This document shows, piece after piece, positions 44,696 to 56,372 of a DNA stretch of 64,000 nucleotides; within the stretch, counting starts at the first letter, position 1, and the number at the start of each line of letters is the position of its first letter. The translations under genes were made by a program, and so were the position numbers. This stretch comes from Sesamia nonagrioides (taxonomy: Eukaryota; Arthropoda; Insecta; Lepidoptera; Noctuidae). Where the stretch lies: assembly GCA_017933935.1 (NCBI GenBank), contig JADWQK010000072.1:186001-250000 (forward strand), given 5' to 3'. The notes beneath the pieces are model-generated. The model worked only from the letters and a program-made list of their open reading frames with translations. It made no database searches and was not told the origin of the DNA.

Positions 44696-45285
44696 AAAAA
44701 AGGGGGGATCTACTGGTCGACGTCGATGATCTGCTGTCTAGTCTCACCTTTATGTCACCTACTCGTTGCGTCTATTAAGTTTTATCTGTTTGCACATACA
44801 GCTAAACAAATATTGTAAAGTTCATGATCTGATTGACCTTAATGTGCTTCCGTGGTCTGACGGTATTTCCTGGTAGCGATCAATGTAGCTCTTACACTGA
44901 GCAGTGGTGTCAAGTGAGACTTTTGTGATTTCAACAACTGTAATAGCTTTTATTAGTCTCTATGTTTGCTTTATTACAAATGGGGTGTGTAGTAAAACTG
45001 AGAGCTTATTCTTATTAACCCTTTCTATGGGCAGACTAAATACGAAAAGTAGAATAGAATAGAATACTCTTCATTAGGTACACCATATAGATTACAGAAA
45101 CACAAATATAAAGATTTTACAAAGGGTGACACAATGGGCGGTCTTATCGCTAAGAGCGATCTTTTATCGCGTTTGGTAAAGTAACAGGAAATCAGAGGGA
45201 TAACTGACAGATTTCGTAAAATTAAAGAAGTTTCACAGTGTGATCTCAGTCTCAGCTTGTTAAAAAATACCCTATTTTCCCTCTA
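44696..45285. repeat. No gene; LINE-tail repeat at 45052-45175
   Basis: 45052-45175 (ACTCTTCATTAGGTACACCA, GACACAATGGGCGGTCTTAT, CGCTAAGAGCGATC) is the uninterrupted relative of the repeat split at 29117-29512. The rest is unique-looking. Confidence 0.55.
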
Positions 45286-45526
45286 TCCATACTCTGTCTG
45301 TCTGTCTGTCTGTCTGTCGGTCTGTCTGTCTGTCTGTCTGTCTGTTACGCTTTCCCGCTTAAACCTCTCAACCGATTTTGATGAAATTTGGCACAGACAA
45401 TCTTTAGACCCTGAGTAAGAACATAGGCTACCTTTTATCCCGGAAAAATTTGATGTTCCCGAGGGAAATCTAAAAAGCGCGATATAACCGAACTCCACGC
45501 GGGCGAAGCCGCGGGCGGAAAGCTAG
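45286..45526 (+). mobile_element. Helitron-like element with expanded TCTG repeat
   Basis: TC start with A before, CTAG end with T after, GC terminal stem GCGGGCGAAGCCGCGGGC. Near the 5' end the sequence jumps from TCCATACT to a run of about twelve TCTG units, with the usual AATATTATAAATGCG lost. Confidence 0.85.
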
Positions 45527-46252
45527 TTTTTAATAAAATTTCGACATTAATTGTCACTGAGAATAGATCGCAGCAATTTATTTTTTAATTTACTGGAATC
45601 GGCCTTCAGTATTTTCTTCAAGTAAATATAATATAAGGTAATAGCAGGTACAATAAAATTGTGATTATAGGTTTCAAAGATCATCTACGAGTGCTTAGTT
45701 ACTTTGTCGCAGAGCATATTAGGTATAATATTACAAACATACTAACATTGATGTAACACCATTTATTAGTATACAATTACCGATCCAGAAATAGACAAAG
45801 AATACAAACATAAAATCAATAGATAAAGGTTTATAAAAGACTCAAATATTCTATGATTAACGAAGCTATTACCTACAAAAGTTAACTAACCTCAAAGTAT
45901 CAAATCCCTTATTAATTCGCATCGAATGGCAGGCAGACCGACCACCCAATATGTCAAATTATTGAGACTATTAACCCCCGACTACAGTGCTAGTAATGGT
46001 GCACACCACTTGTTAAACTTCCAACACATTTGTCTGGGGACACCCTGCGCGGAAACTAGTGATGTGAGGCACACTATAAGATTTTAAAACTTTTTATTAG
46101 TTTATTTTTTGTTTTTTGAAGATGAATTGGTTGCCAGACCGGCGATGATCGTAGCAAGTGGCGGTCTGCAGTTCCTGCCCATCCCATACGAAGAAGAATA
46201 TGGAGTAAAACGAAATCATAGTTCTTACAACTGACAAGAACCGCAAATCTGT
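45527..46252. other. No gene seen
   Basis: Unique-looking, AT-rich. The stretch 46120-46220 (GGCGGTCTGCAGTTCCTGCC) is GC-richer but not recognised. Confidence 0.4.
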
Positions 46253-46543
46253 TCATCATCAACCTTTTTACCGTCGCACTGCTGGGAACAGGACTTCTCC
46301 ATATAGAGAAGGATTGAGCATAATCACCACGCTTGCTCAATGCGGGTAGCCGTTTTCAGACTTAAAGTCCAGGTTTCCTCAAGATGTTTTCCTTCACCTT
46401 GTAATCAGTCATTAGTGTCCAAGATATACTTAGAAAGTACATGTAACTTTAGAAAAGTTACATTAGTACTTGCCTGACCTGAAATTGAACCGGCACACTC
46501 ATACTTGAGAGGCTGGTGTTTTAACCACTCGGCCACCAAGACG
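46253..46543 (-). mobile_element. SINE-A, full length
   Basis: Complete minus-strand copy: GAT-type tail at the left, body, and tRNA-like head at the right with a mutated B box (GGTTCAATTTC). Confidence 0.85.
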
Positions 46544-47498
46544 ATTAAAAAATCTGTTCAACAAACACTAATATCTCCTCGACTCATATATCACAGAAGC
46601 TATGACATTATATGAAGAGCCTAGAAAAGTACAGCACAAACCATTAAGGCTTAAATATATCATCTTCGCAATAACTGTTTAAGTAAATCACCTTACCAAT
46701 AAGCTCCCATCCCTATACGTTGTCGAAGACACTGAGCAATAACATCCTCCTACGAACGCGTATATTTAACACTATAAAACAATCTACTCACTTTAAATAA
46801 GCTGAAATAATCTTTAAGTATATAAAAACAAGAGCTATAAGCAACGCAGAAGTTATGAAGGTGGTATCACTCCAGATATTGTTGTAAAATATCGCTGGGT
46901 TTTTGTTATGAGACCTTATTACATTGTGCTAAAGGTTAATACGATTGCATTTGTTTTGTGGATTCACTTGGCGGTCAAAACAACCTGCCGCGCGCTGCTC
47001 AACGTTTGATTTATTCTTACAAAAGCGAGTTGGTATTAATTCACTCGCTATTTGTCATTGGACGTGAGAAAGTGCTTTATTGTGGGCACACAACGGGACA
47101 TATTACTCAGAGCTTGTGACGTGGCCGCGCTGTTGTTTATTGTATTTGGTAGCCCATATTTAGTGAGGAAGCTTCGGTACGTCGATATTTGTTTGGAGGA
47201 TGTTATATTTCAAGGCTTTGGATGTATAGATTCTGTTAAAAAACTTCGCAAAACTTGTGATTGATTACCAACCGTCTTTATGAAGTGGCATGTAGCATTT
47301 GTTGTTATCAAAGAGAAGTTCCTGAGACCTTCTGATAAATATGTACAAAGAAAGAATATATGTTTATTTGTAGAAGATGAAGCAAAGAACGAACGAAAAT
47401 ACAAAATTAGTGTTAGTAAGGATTTTGGTAAGGAAATCCTAATTCGTAAGCAAATCGTCAAGACGAGAAGTATAGAGAGAACTAGGCATACGTACGTA
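46544..47498. other. No gene identified
   Basis: Two plus-strand frames of 70 and 87 codons (47052-47264, 47280-47543) run close together, the second reaching into the next SINE. I recognise no domain. They may be chance. Confidence 0.35.
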
Positions 47499-47795
47499 TG
47501 TCATGGTGACCTAGTGGTTAAAACACCAGCCTCTCAAGTATGAGTGTTCGGGTTCGATCCCAGGTCAGGCAAGTACCAATGTAACTTTTCTAAGTTATAT
47601 GTTCTTTCTAAGTAAATCTTTTACACCAATGCCTGATTAAAAGGTAAAGGAAAACATCTTGAGGAAACCTGTACTTTTAAGACTGGAATCGTCAACCCGC
47701 ATTGAGCAAGCGTGGTGATTACGCTCAATCCTTCTCTGTATGAGAGGAGACCTGTGCCCAGTAGTGGGACGATCTATGGTTGATGATGACGATGG
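47499..47795 (+). mobile_element. SINE-A, full length
   Basis: Head with TGACCTAGTGG and GGTTCGATCCC, body, tail GTGGGACGATC and GATGATGAC. Confidence 0.85.
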
Positions 47796-49540
47796 TATAA
47801 AACTACACGAAGACTCATCATCTCCATGATCGAATAATATAATTACTACTTCAGACAGCTTCGTCAAATAATGATACCGCATCCTTCCCCGCCCACGCTC
47901 CAAGCATACCGCTACTTAAAATTAAAAAGGCATCCACTTTCGATTCGCCAGCAAATGACCTAACACGCACACCGACCGAGTCTCTATTTTCGTACACCCA
48001 CGCGTAAAAGTGTACATTTTAATAAAACAATTGTTATAATATTTATTTTGTAAGTATTCATTAGATATTCGTTGTGGAGGGCACTCGAGATAGATGGAAA
48101 GTTGGACGAGTGGCTGATTCGACATCGGCCTGTGTTTCGAGATCCACAAGTGTCGGTTGAAGATCGGGTGCGAGTAATAACTGCGATTCCCAGGCGCGAT
48201 GACTGGACTCGACTGAGCTTTATATAGTGACAATGCTTTTGGACTTTTATTGGACGTATGTAACCTCTAATCCGATCCTGATTCAAGCGGGATCATTAAC
48301 GAACGCTTATGCCTTCTCTGTATAAGAAGAGGTCTTTGTCCTGTAGTGGGACAATAATAGGCTGAAAATAATTATATAGTACAACTAGCTGCGTCCCGCG
48401 TTTTTACTCGCATATGTTTCAATCCCGTGGGACTATGGACATGAAAATCCAGGTAGTCTAGCTAGTATCATACCAAATTTAATCAAATTCATTACACTCA
48501 CTAGCAAACCTTCGCTTTCATAATATTAATCTGAAGAAACTTACTCACTATTGTTATAATGACCGCGGATCGATGACACAGACTGGATGTGGAAGCCGTA
48601 GGACAAGATGTCGTGGCGCAGCCAGGAGAAGACCTGAGTCCAACAGTGAACTGCGATAGGATGAGTTAAGAACGTTACTAATTGATTAAACCAACAAGAT
48701 GAAACCATCATAATGTTTGACAGTCAATGGTGCTATGATAAAACAAAAATATCTTTATTCAACAGTTATTTACATGATTTTTATGAAATAACAATCTTAT
48801 ATCAAACCTTAGTACATGGAAAATCGAAAATATCATATGGACATTTGACATAAGTATACATAAAAGCTTGTTACCCTATCACTCAAGTTATGAGCCATTG
48901 TTGTTTTTGTCTCTACTCTAGCTTGTCTCTGCGTTGTGAGATAATTTGTGATGTTACAATAATATTCAGACAGAGACCTCGAGAGCCCACGAGTGCGTAC
49001 AGTAGGAACGTATACGAATATATTATAGCTTAAGTTTATAAGTCAAGTTATAGCGAGAATTAATCACTTTATGATTTCGGGTCCAAAGTGAAACTAAGCT
49101 TTACAAACTGTAACGGAAAAGACACGTACATATATGTACATACCATGAGCACGGCTTCTTTGGGTGGTATAAAACTATATCGGAAAGGTTTTTAATCCTA
49201 TCTCTACATACTCGGAAGTTATAAAAAAAAATTAATTCATTAATACTAGAAACCGAACTTATTAAATTGAAATAAATACATCACTTTATGATTTAACATC
49301 GTAAAAAAACGTGGAATATTATTGACTTACGTAGTGCGGTAACACGTTTGGTATGATTTGATTTTAAAAAACTTATGAATATAAAAATTCGGTATCAATT
49401 CTTAGAGTATTTTACTAAAAGTTGAAACTATGTAGGTATAGTGACTAAATACCAGCTGTTGTCTTTAGTGCTTAAGTATAGCACTAGAGTTTCTGTTACA
49501 CATGAAAATCAAATAGACTAGACGTAACCTAATTAATAAG
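47796..49540. other. No gene; weak repeat remnants
   Basis: 48310-48365 has an RTE/SINE tail scrap (GTCTTTGTCCTGTAGTGGGA, AATAGGCTGAA), and 48580-48665 a more decayed one (GACCTGAGTCCAACAGTGAA). Frames of 100-103 codons at 47922-48286 overlap each other on the same strand and look fortuitous. Confidence 0.45.
48384..48533 (-). mobile_element. Degenerate Helitron-like element
   Basis: ACTAGCTGCGTCCCGCG at the left and TTCATAATATTAATCTG at the right resemble the two ends of the second Helitron subfamily, with a shortened, decayed interior. Confidence 0.4.
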
Positions 49541-49946
49541 GTGGAACATCGGCTGCCGGCAGAAGTTACCACCCACCAGACAAAGTCTTGCCGCCAAGCG
49601 ATTCGTCGTGTTCCGGCATGATGTCTGGCGAAGCCGTACGGAGGACGGGTCTGAGCAGTTGTGTTGCGATGTGTGGCGGGTACGATGGGCCAAATGTTGT
49701 TGTGTCGGGAGTTGGTCGTGGAGAGTCTCCAGAACAATCTCCGTCTAGCGCAGCATCGTTTGGTCGTGTTGGTCTTGGGTTTAACATTGCATCACCTCGC
49801 TCAACTGCCGTCATCCTTCCTATTCTTAAGTTTTTTAAGTGAATAGGCTTAATAAACTAGTGCGCTTTACCATCAACGATTGCATCACTGCTTACCATTA
49901 GGCGGGATTGCAGTCAAGCACTAGTTTATAATTATTAAGAAAAATA
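49541..49946 (+). mobile_element. SINE-D element, full length
   Basis: Same order of parts as 55460-55880, including TCCGTCTAGCGCAGCATCG and the CCTATTCTTAAG hairpin variant. The open frames within it on both strands are not genes. Confidence 0.85.
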
Positions 49947-52269
49947 AAAAAATCTTAGAAAATCCTTTGAATAATCCCTCGAAAAGAAGGAGCCTAGTCA
50001 ATATTATTATTGGTAATAAGTTACTGGACTGTATATAGCGCCAAATTCAGCTCTCGATTTCGACCGCAATACTTTTACACTAATAACGCACGTAACGTTC
50101 ATTTAAACATATTTCCAGGGCAACCGGGCAGTTAGCCGCCCTGTCAACATTTCTTTGGGAAACAATCCCAAATAAAACGCCTCCAGAGCAAGACACCTCT
50201 CATCGCTACCTGATACATTCACGGGTCCCAATCAGCTCCTATTTAATTACGCCGCCTACTCAGTACTCCTCACTTTATCACATGATGGAGGCTGTTAGCT
50301 CTAATGAAGATGTAAAGACTTACCCCTGGGCTAGATGACGAGTCATTTGTTTCGGCGAACCTAGAATTTAGCTAACTGTAGACTGTGGAGCCTGGAGGCA
50401 GGATATTAGGCCGTTACACAATAGATCTATGAAGGTTTCAGAAAGACAGTTCTGATGATTTTTCTATTCACTATGACATAAAAGTTAAGCAATATTGGGA
50501 TAGAACCAGTAAAAATATGGATAATTGACTAACTAAACCGGCCGGGTGTACTCAGATATAAAATTATTTGGTCTCCAAAGTCTAGAGCACAGGCGTAGAG
50601 TAGCCAGCCTTTCGGTGTTCGAACTATGTGTTTTGTATTTTATCTTATAGAGCACATCGCGATAATCATGAACTTGGCAAATGTGTAGAACTGATTACAC
50701 GCCCTGCAATATGCATGCTCTTTTTGAAAATCTATAAATTGTTATTGTATTATTTGTGCCGGTCGGAGTTGAGGTGTTAGGTTATTTTCGTTACGGAATT
50801 TCAGGATTCGGTCTCCACGATCAAGGCCCGCGATAGAAGCTATGCAATAGCTTAAAAAATTGGGGAATTATTGCAATTTAACTGTGTAAAAACCGAATGC
50901 TATCTTTTATAAACATTCAAATGTTGTACATGAAAATAATAAATAATAGGTCTGAATTAAGAGACACTTTTTTTAAATAGCCGAATCCTTCTCATGCGAT
51001 GTCCTTACCAACGACAAACATTGTAAGCTGTCGATATTCTGAAACGGCCCGACGCAATAATTCACGGGAAAATCTGAGAACAAAACAGCATACGTTATTT
51101 ATTGTGCTTTAAAACTTCAGTCATAAAGTTCCTTTATTTTCTCCAACCTCACAGGACACTCTCACGCTCCCATCCCCACTTCATTATTTCGCCCACACTT
51201 GAAGTAATCATGATATAGGTGTTACCTCTAATGAAGATAAGAACAAGACGGTGACGCATTAATAAGCATAATGTTCTTCAATTAACGCGTAACTTATCGT
51301 TGTTTTCGCGACGTGGCAGGAATGCAATGGTCGTGTGTAAACGCGTTCAATGGCACTATCTATTGCGCGTTTACTAATGATAACGTTGAGATAGACAGTC
51401 GAGATGGGAGCTGCAGTAGCCGAACAGATAGTGCTTATTTAGTGTGTTTATATGTTTAAAAATAGGGTGTAATGTGCTGAAGTATGCGACAAACCTTATA
51501 AAATGCAAGTCCATCACTTGAATTTTATTGATAGATTTTTCTATATTTAGTAAATGTAAAAACTGTAAGCCTATTGTAGACTTTGATCTGTAGCCCATTT
51601 CTTATTGTATCAAGTACCTGGTACTTGTTTATAAGCCTATGCTGTCCTCCCATACCCACTATTATTTGAAAACATTGTAAACGCCCATAGGCGTACCCGG
51701 GGAGGAAATCTCGCAAAACATGTAGGTATGAACTCCTCTAATTACTAAACAAGTATAAACGAGGACTTATCTCTAACTTTTAAATAAATCACGCAGTAGA
51801 CACTGACAAAATGTACGGAGTAATCCTCGCTTCCATAGGAAACGATCGATTGGACCCGTGCACCGTGCAGCTTGGTAAGCTGATGCTTCATAAGTGTCCA
51901 TGCTACTTTATGTGAAATAATATATTTTGTTTTGATTGTCTCGCCCATGAAACCTAGATGTAGATACCCTGCGTTCGTGTCACAGTTAATACTAACTTAC
52001 TACCTATTACTTAGTGCTAACCCAAAAGTATTCACAAAACTGCATTCTGCCGATCTCCGGGGCCTGATCAAACTTTAAAGATTTTTATAACTTTTTCTAT
52101 TTTACTAGTTACTCTGAAATCAACTTCATATTTATTTCATTTCATTTATTATTAAGATAACTGAGATCCACTGTGTTAGTAACAATAATCTTAACCTATG
52201 TTAGCACCTACCTAATACCTAATTAATACAAACTTACACACAATTAACACACTCTACCCCTACTCAGTA
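49947..52269. other. No gene identified; one LINE scrap
   Basis: 50567-50625 (GGTCTCCAAAGTCTAGAGCA, GCCAGCCTTTCGGTGTTC) matches the 5' part of the L2 fragment at 6580. The rest is unique-looking, with several 60-75 codon minus-strand frames (51374-51948) of no recognised family and a less AT-rich stretch at 50110-50350. Confidence 0.45.
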
Positions 52270-52600
52270 TGGTCATCGGTCTCGCAATACATGGAGTTCA
52301 GTAGAACGGTGTCGGTTCTGTCGCCAATCATCCTCAGAAAGCTATTCGGGCTCCTCCGTAGGTACTCGCCGCACCACCGACGCAACTTTTTTTACGGATA
52401 ATTGCAGAAAAGTAATTAATCTACGCTGGCGTCCGCAAACATACCGGATGCACTGCAATATCGAGGGAGCCGAAATAGAGCCCTGAACACATTATAATAT
52501 TGGACGCGCAAGGCATTGTAGGCTTTCTGGGCAAAGTTCACCCACAGGCTGCTCGTGTAGATGTCTGGCAGAATGCCTTGAACATAGTTATTTTTACAGG
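52270..52600 (-). pseudogene. Non-LTR reverse transcriptase C-terminal part (L3)
   Basis: The minus strand encodes ILPDIYTSSLWVNFAQKAYN, then LRVQYYNVFRALFRLPRYCS and ASGMFAD, then with frame breaks the RKKVASVVRRV block. These follow the RT domain in one lepidopteran LINE group that I remember, and they are the downstream neighbour of the piece at 53155-53482. Confidence 0.75.
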
Positions 52601-52869
52601 AGCACTACACCGAGCGAACCTGTGTGCCAACCAGAAGCGTAGCAAGCCTTAGCGGGGCCTCATATAAAAATTTGTTTGGGGGCCCTTAGGAAGGGTAAAG
52701 ATTAATCACAAAAGAAAAAAAAATTGGATAAAATTAATAGAAATATTTATTCGTCATATTTATCTGTCCGTCACTTTTTCCAAAAATTTTAAAGTTACTG
52801 GAAAATTACTGTAATTATAGTATTTTTCTAGTTACTTTCAAAAAAATCACAAAACTGCTGGTGCTTTTC

Positions 52870-53015
52870 ACAGTTGGCCTTTTAGCCTCTGCACATTACG
52901 CGTGACGAGCGAAGGTCGACGAGCGATACCCAATGAGAACTTCGCTTCCCACGGAACCGTTCGGAAAAGCAGAGCTCTCATTGGATATCGCTCGTCGCGC
53001 GCAGTGTCTAGAGTC
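52870..53015. mobile_element. Small MITE-like inverted repeat
   Basis: GACGAGCGATACCCAATGAG near the left recurs inverted at the right (CTCATTGGATATCGCTCGTC) with one mismatch. Outer bases also pair partly (CACATTACGCG / CGCGCAGTGT). It lies inside the broken L3 LINE. Confidence 0.6.
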
Positions 53016-53130
53016 CATTACACGGGAAACAGAGAAATTGCTTTTTTTACTTTTGTCATTTGTGAATAAATGTGTAATTTTTGCTTACGCGAGTAGTTGA
53101 TACCTACGGCAGATACGGCGTAGCGTAGGC

Positions 53131-53178
53131 GTAATATGTTGGCACCAGAGGCGTACGCCTCTGGTGCCAACATATTAC
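53131..53178. repeat. Perfect 48-bp palindrome, no spacer
   Basis: The two 24-bp halves (53131-53154, 53155-53178) are exact reverse complements with centre GGCGTACGCC. The right arm is continuous with LINE coding sequence (RGNML on the minus strand) and the left arm is its mirror, so the palindrome marks the point where the LINE breaks off. Confidence 0.97.
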
Positions 53179-53482
53179 CACGCACCGACAATGCCCTGCG
53201 CTCCCTCTCAATATCCAAATCGTCATACAAATTTTCATTTAGTATGTGTCCCAGATATTTAAACTGTGCAACACGATCCAGAGGTACACCATTTAGTAAT
53301 AAAGGTGGTATAAGAAAATCGCTTTTATATTTACATTTAAATAGCATGAACTCGCTTTTACTTTCATTGTACCTCAGACCATGTTCCACAGCATACTCCT
53401 CGCACACCTTTAGCAGCTGCCTGAGGCCACCAATTGAGGGGCTCAGCAGCACCATATCATCGGCAAAACTGAAATTATTGCC
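53155..53482 (-). pseudogene. Non-LTR reverse transcriptase palm fragment (L3)
   Basis: The minus strand encodes the catalytic FADDMVLLSPSIGGLRQLL block, then EEYAVEHGLRYNESKSEFM, then RVAQFKYLGHILNENLYDD and ERERRALSVRGNML. Upstream RT blocks are missing. Downstream, the protein is cut at the palindrome and resumes, after about 550 bp of other DNA, at 52600. Confidence 0.85.
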
Positions 53483-53547
53483 GCATACGTCTTTGTCTTA
53501 ACATTGATTTCAATATTATGGTTGTACCTTCTCAGGTTGTGCATTTA

Positions 53548-53942
53548 CTCGGTGGTAGGCCATAACATCGGCTGCCGCCAGAAGTTACCACCCGACAGAC
53601 AAAGTCTGCCGTCTGCAAAGGATTCGTCGTGTTCCGACATGATGTCTGGTGAAGCCATACGGAGGATGGATCTGAGCAGTTGTATTGCTTTGTATCTGTG
53701 CAGGGTACGATGAGCCACATGTTGTTGTGTCAGGAGTTTGGTCGCGCATCTGTAGTCGTGTTGTTGAGTTTAACATTGCATCACCTCGCTCAACTGCCGT
53801 CTTCCTTCTTTACACAGGTTTTTTTTTCTCGAGTAAATATTCTTATTAAACTAGTGCGCTTTACCATCAATGATTGCATCTATGCTTACCATCAGGCGGG
53901 ATTGCGGTCAAGCACTAATTTATAATTATTATTAAAAAAAAA
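53548..53942 (+). mobile_element. SINE-D element, diverged full-length copy
   Basis: 5' CTCGGTGGTAGGCCATAACA, body with internal small deletions (the CTCCAGATCAATCTCC region is gone), tail and A run. Frames through it are not genes. Confidence 0.8.
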
Positions 53943-54683
53943 CTTCCTTTAGGAATTAATTTGCATAATTCCATATATGTAGGTAAGTACACATATTGTG
54001 TAGGCACACAGGTCACAGGTTGCCAAGTATAGTTAGATATAGCGGTATATAGTGTCTACTAATAATTATACGCAACATCGTGTTTTTTACTCTTAGTACT
54101 AGTGAAAATGTTATCAACCTGTAACCACCAGACTTCTATAAACTAATCGATAACAAAATGTATATCATACGAGTCTTCCGCAGGTAGATATAATATGTAT
54201 GAAATTAAACACATGACACTAGGAAGTCCCCCTCTTTTCATGGTGAGATTTTGTCAAAAGATTCTCTCTGGGCCGTTTTCAAACCCGGCTATGTAGAAGA
54301 ATCCCTCACCGCTTTCCTAGTTACCTATACAGTATACACATTTTAGGTAGGTAGCTAATTAATTTACATCTCTCATATTCAGTATAAAGTAGGTCCTTAT
54401 TACCTCTAAATGGGGCTTGAAGGTGACCAATTAGTGCTCTAGGATAATAAAGTAGCTAGTAAAGCCCTGGGCGGTAAGTGATAAAAAAAACTCTTCACTC
54501 TTTCAAAAAGTTCGCATGCAACTAACCATCCTACTGGCAATAGACATCATACATTCAGCCCAATGACAAAAGAGGTCGCTTCGCTATTCAGCCTTGTCTT
54601 CGAATGAGTATAATAGTCATCAATTTTTTTTTAAAATAACTAAAAAAAAAAGACGAAAAAAGCGGGAATAGAAACTACTTTAA
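53943..54683. other. No gene seen
   Basis: AT-rich unique-looking sequence. Confidence 0.45.
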
Positions 54684-54798
54684 GGTCCGTATTCCAGAAG
54701 GGAACTCAAGCATTTAAAACTAGTTTCAACCAATCAAAAGGCTTCAAACGAGACTTAAGTAGAGCTTAAGTTTTGAGTGACGTTCTCTAATACGGACC
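54684..54798 (+). mobile_element. Harbinger-type MITE, 115 bp, second copy
   Basis: GGTCCGTATTCCAGAAGG at the left and TAATACGGACC at the right are inverted, and TAA flanks both sides (54681-54683, 54799-54801). The interior (TTTCAACCAATCAAAAGGCT, AACGAGACTTAAGTA) is shared with 36895-37030. Confidence 0.85.
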
Positions 54799-54889
54799 TA
54801 AATGTTTTATTCTTGTAACCCCGGTTATTTTCTACATACCTCGAGATGTAAAGCAGAGTATGTAGTTAGCTCGAGTGTAAGCATTAATT

Positions 54890-54950
54890 GCACCCTCGAA
54901 CTATGTATAAGCACATGAGCGCAGCCAGGGCGCCTATAGTTCGAGGGTGC
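54890..54950. repeat. Perfect 15-bp hairpin, 31-nt loop
   Basis: GCACCCTCGAACTAT (54890-54904) is exactly inverted at 54936-54950. Likely the arms of a tiny MITE; outer ends GTAAG and CTTAC are roughly inverted too. Confidence 0.75.
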
Positions 54951-55351
54951 CTTACAGCCTTTGGCTACTAATCTACTAAGTATTCCAATACCCAAAAAAT
55001 CTTTTCTCTGACTGTGTAATTTCAACGGTGCAGTCGATCAAAAGTTTGAAAAGTGAACAAGCTCTCCATAATAGGAGAACGGTTTGAAATCAACTCAAAT
55101 TCCCAAGCTCTTACCGACATTTTTCTATCGCTACTCATATATTATGAATGGACACTAAAAAGTACTTTATCTTGGTTGTAGAGGAATACTTAGATCCGAA
55201 GAGGTCGCATCTTCGAGTCATAGGTGAGCCGCCCACACGTGTGCCATGCCTATAAAACTTAACGTGCTGAACGAAACGCAGGAAAATGGTTGTCAATTTT
55301 TTATTTATGTTGAATACTTATTGCGTCAAATAAAATAAAATGAAAGAGGGA
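54951..55351. other. No gene seen
   Basis: No recognised repeat or coding motif. Confidence 0.45.
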
Positions 55352-55459
55352 CAACAGCCTCGATTCCCTTGTTCATAAACTAAACTAAATATAATTTCAT
55401 TGCATCTTTCTCTTTATATTACATTAAGAAAAGGACAGAAGATAATATAATAGTCTTTC

Positions 55460-55880
55460 TCGGTGGTAGGCCATAACATCGGCTGCCGGCAGAAGTTACC
55501 ACCCACCAGACAAAGTCTTGCCGTCAAGCGATTCGTCGTGTTCCGGCATGATGTCTGGTGAAGCCGTACGGAGGACGGGTCTGAGCAGTTGTGTTGCGAT
55601 GTGTGGCGGGTACGATGCGCCAAATGTTGTTGTGTCGGGAGTTTGGTCGTGGAGAGTCTCCAGATCAATCTCCCTCTAGCGCAGCATCGTTTGGTCGTGT
55701 TGGTCTTGGGTTTAACATTGCATCACATCGCTCAACTGCCGTCATCCTTCCTATTCCTAAGTTTTTTAAGTGAATAGGTTTAATAAACTAGTGCGCTTTA
55801 CACTCAACGATTGCATCACTGCACACCATCAGGCGGGATTGCAGTCAAGCACTAGTTTATAATTATTAAAAAAAAAAAAA
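55460..55880 (+). mobile_element. SINE-D element, best full-length copy
   Basis: Reference copy here: 5' CTCGGTGGTAGGCCATAACA; body with GGCTGCCGGCAGAAGTTACC, GAAGCCGTACGGAGGACGGG, GTTGTTGTGTCGGGAGTTTG and CTCGTTCAAC-type words; hairpin CCTATTCCTAAG / AAGTGAATAGG; L2-type tail of ~100 bp; A run of about 14. I see no convincing tRNA, 5S or 7SL head, so 'SINE-like' is a description, not a class call. Confidence 0.85.
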
Positions 55881-56004
55881 GTCAGCCTGTCAAATTAGTC
55901 CACGCTGGACGTAAATTGTAATATGTTCTTGGTCTCCATGTTTTTAATTGCGTCTAAAATGTCTATGGCATATCTTAATTTGACAGGAATTAATCTAAAA
56001 TGTT

Positions 56005-56336
56005 ATTCGTCGTGTTCCGGCATGATGTCTGGTGAAGCCGTACAGAGGACGGGTCTGAGCAGTTGTGTTGCGATGTGTGCCGGGTATGATGCGCCAAAAT
56101 CTTCTTGTGTTGGGAGTTTGGTCGTGGAGGGTCTCCAGATCAATCCCACTGGCGCCACATCGTTGGTCGTGTTGTTGGGTTTAACATTGCAATTTGCATC
56201 GCCTCGCTCAATTGCCGTCTTCCTTTTTATTCACTTAGTTTTTTTTTTTTGGGTGAATTGACTTAATAAGCTAGCGCGCTTTGCCGTCAGGCGGGATTGC
56301 AGTTATGCACTACTTTATAATTATTAAAAAAAAAAA
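56005..56336 (+). mobile_element. SINE-D element, 5' truncated
   Basis: Starts at ATTCGTCGTGTTCCGGCATG, continues to a shortened L2 tail (GCGGGATTGCAGTTATGCAC) and an A run. It is the second insertion in FB-A. Confidence 0.85.
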
Positions 56337-56372
56337 TAGTTTCGTTTGTAAACAAGAGAATCAGCGCCAATA

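Larger units (their letters stand above)
55352..56372. mobile_element. Foldback MITE (FB-A) with two nested SINE-D copies
   Basis: MITE pieces: 55352-55459 (left arm, CCTCGATTCCCTTGTTCA to GGACAGAAGATAATA), 55881-56004 (centre, CTGTCAAATTAGTC, TTAATTTGACAGGAATTAAT) and 56337-56372 (right end, TTTGTAAACAAGAGAATC). The gaps are filled by SINE-D insertions. Part of the right arm was lost with the second insertion. The complete relative is at 56373-56680. Confidence 0.7.

Noticed and set aside
45283..45498. Repeated ~70-codon peptide with a QTDRQTDRQ-type tail
   Set aside because: It is a translation of the Helitron-like element and its TCTG microsatellite, present in several copies with shifting frames.
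53136..53501. 121-codon plus-strand open frame
   Set aside because: It is the antisense shadow of the L3 reverse transcriptase fragment with its FADD motif on the minus strand.
55414..55777. Small conserved proteins seen repeatedly at several loci in both strands
   Set aside because: They recur only because SINE-D is repeated. Frames on opposite strands and with different ends in each copy show no coding constraint.
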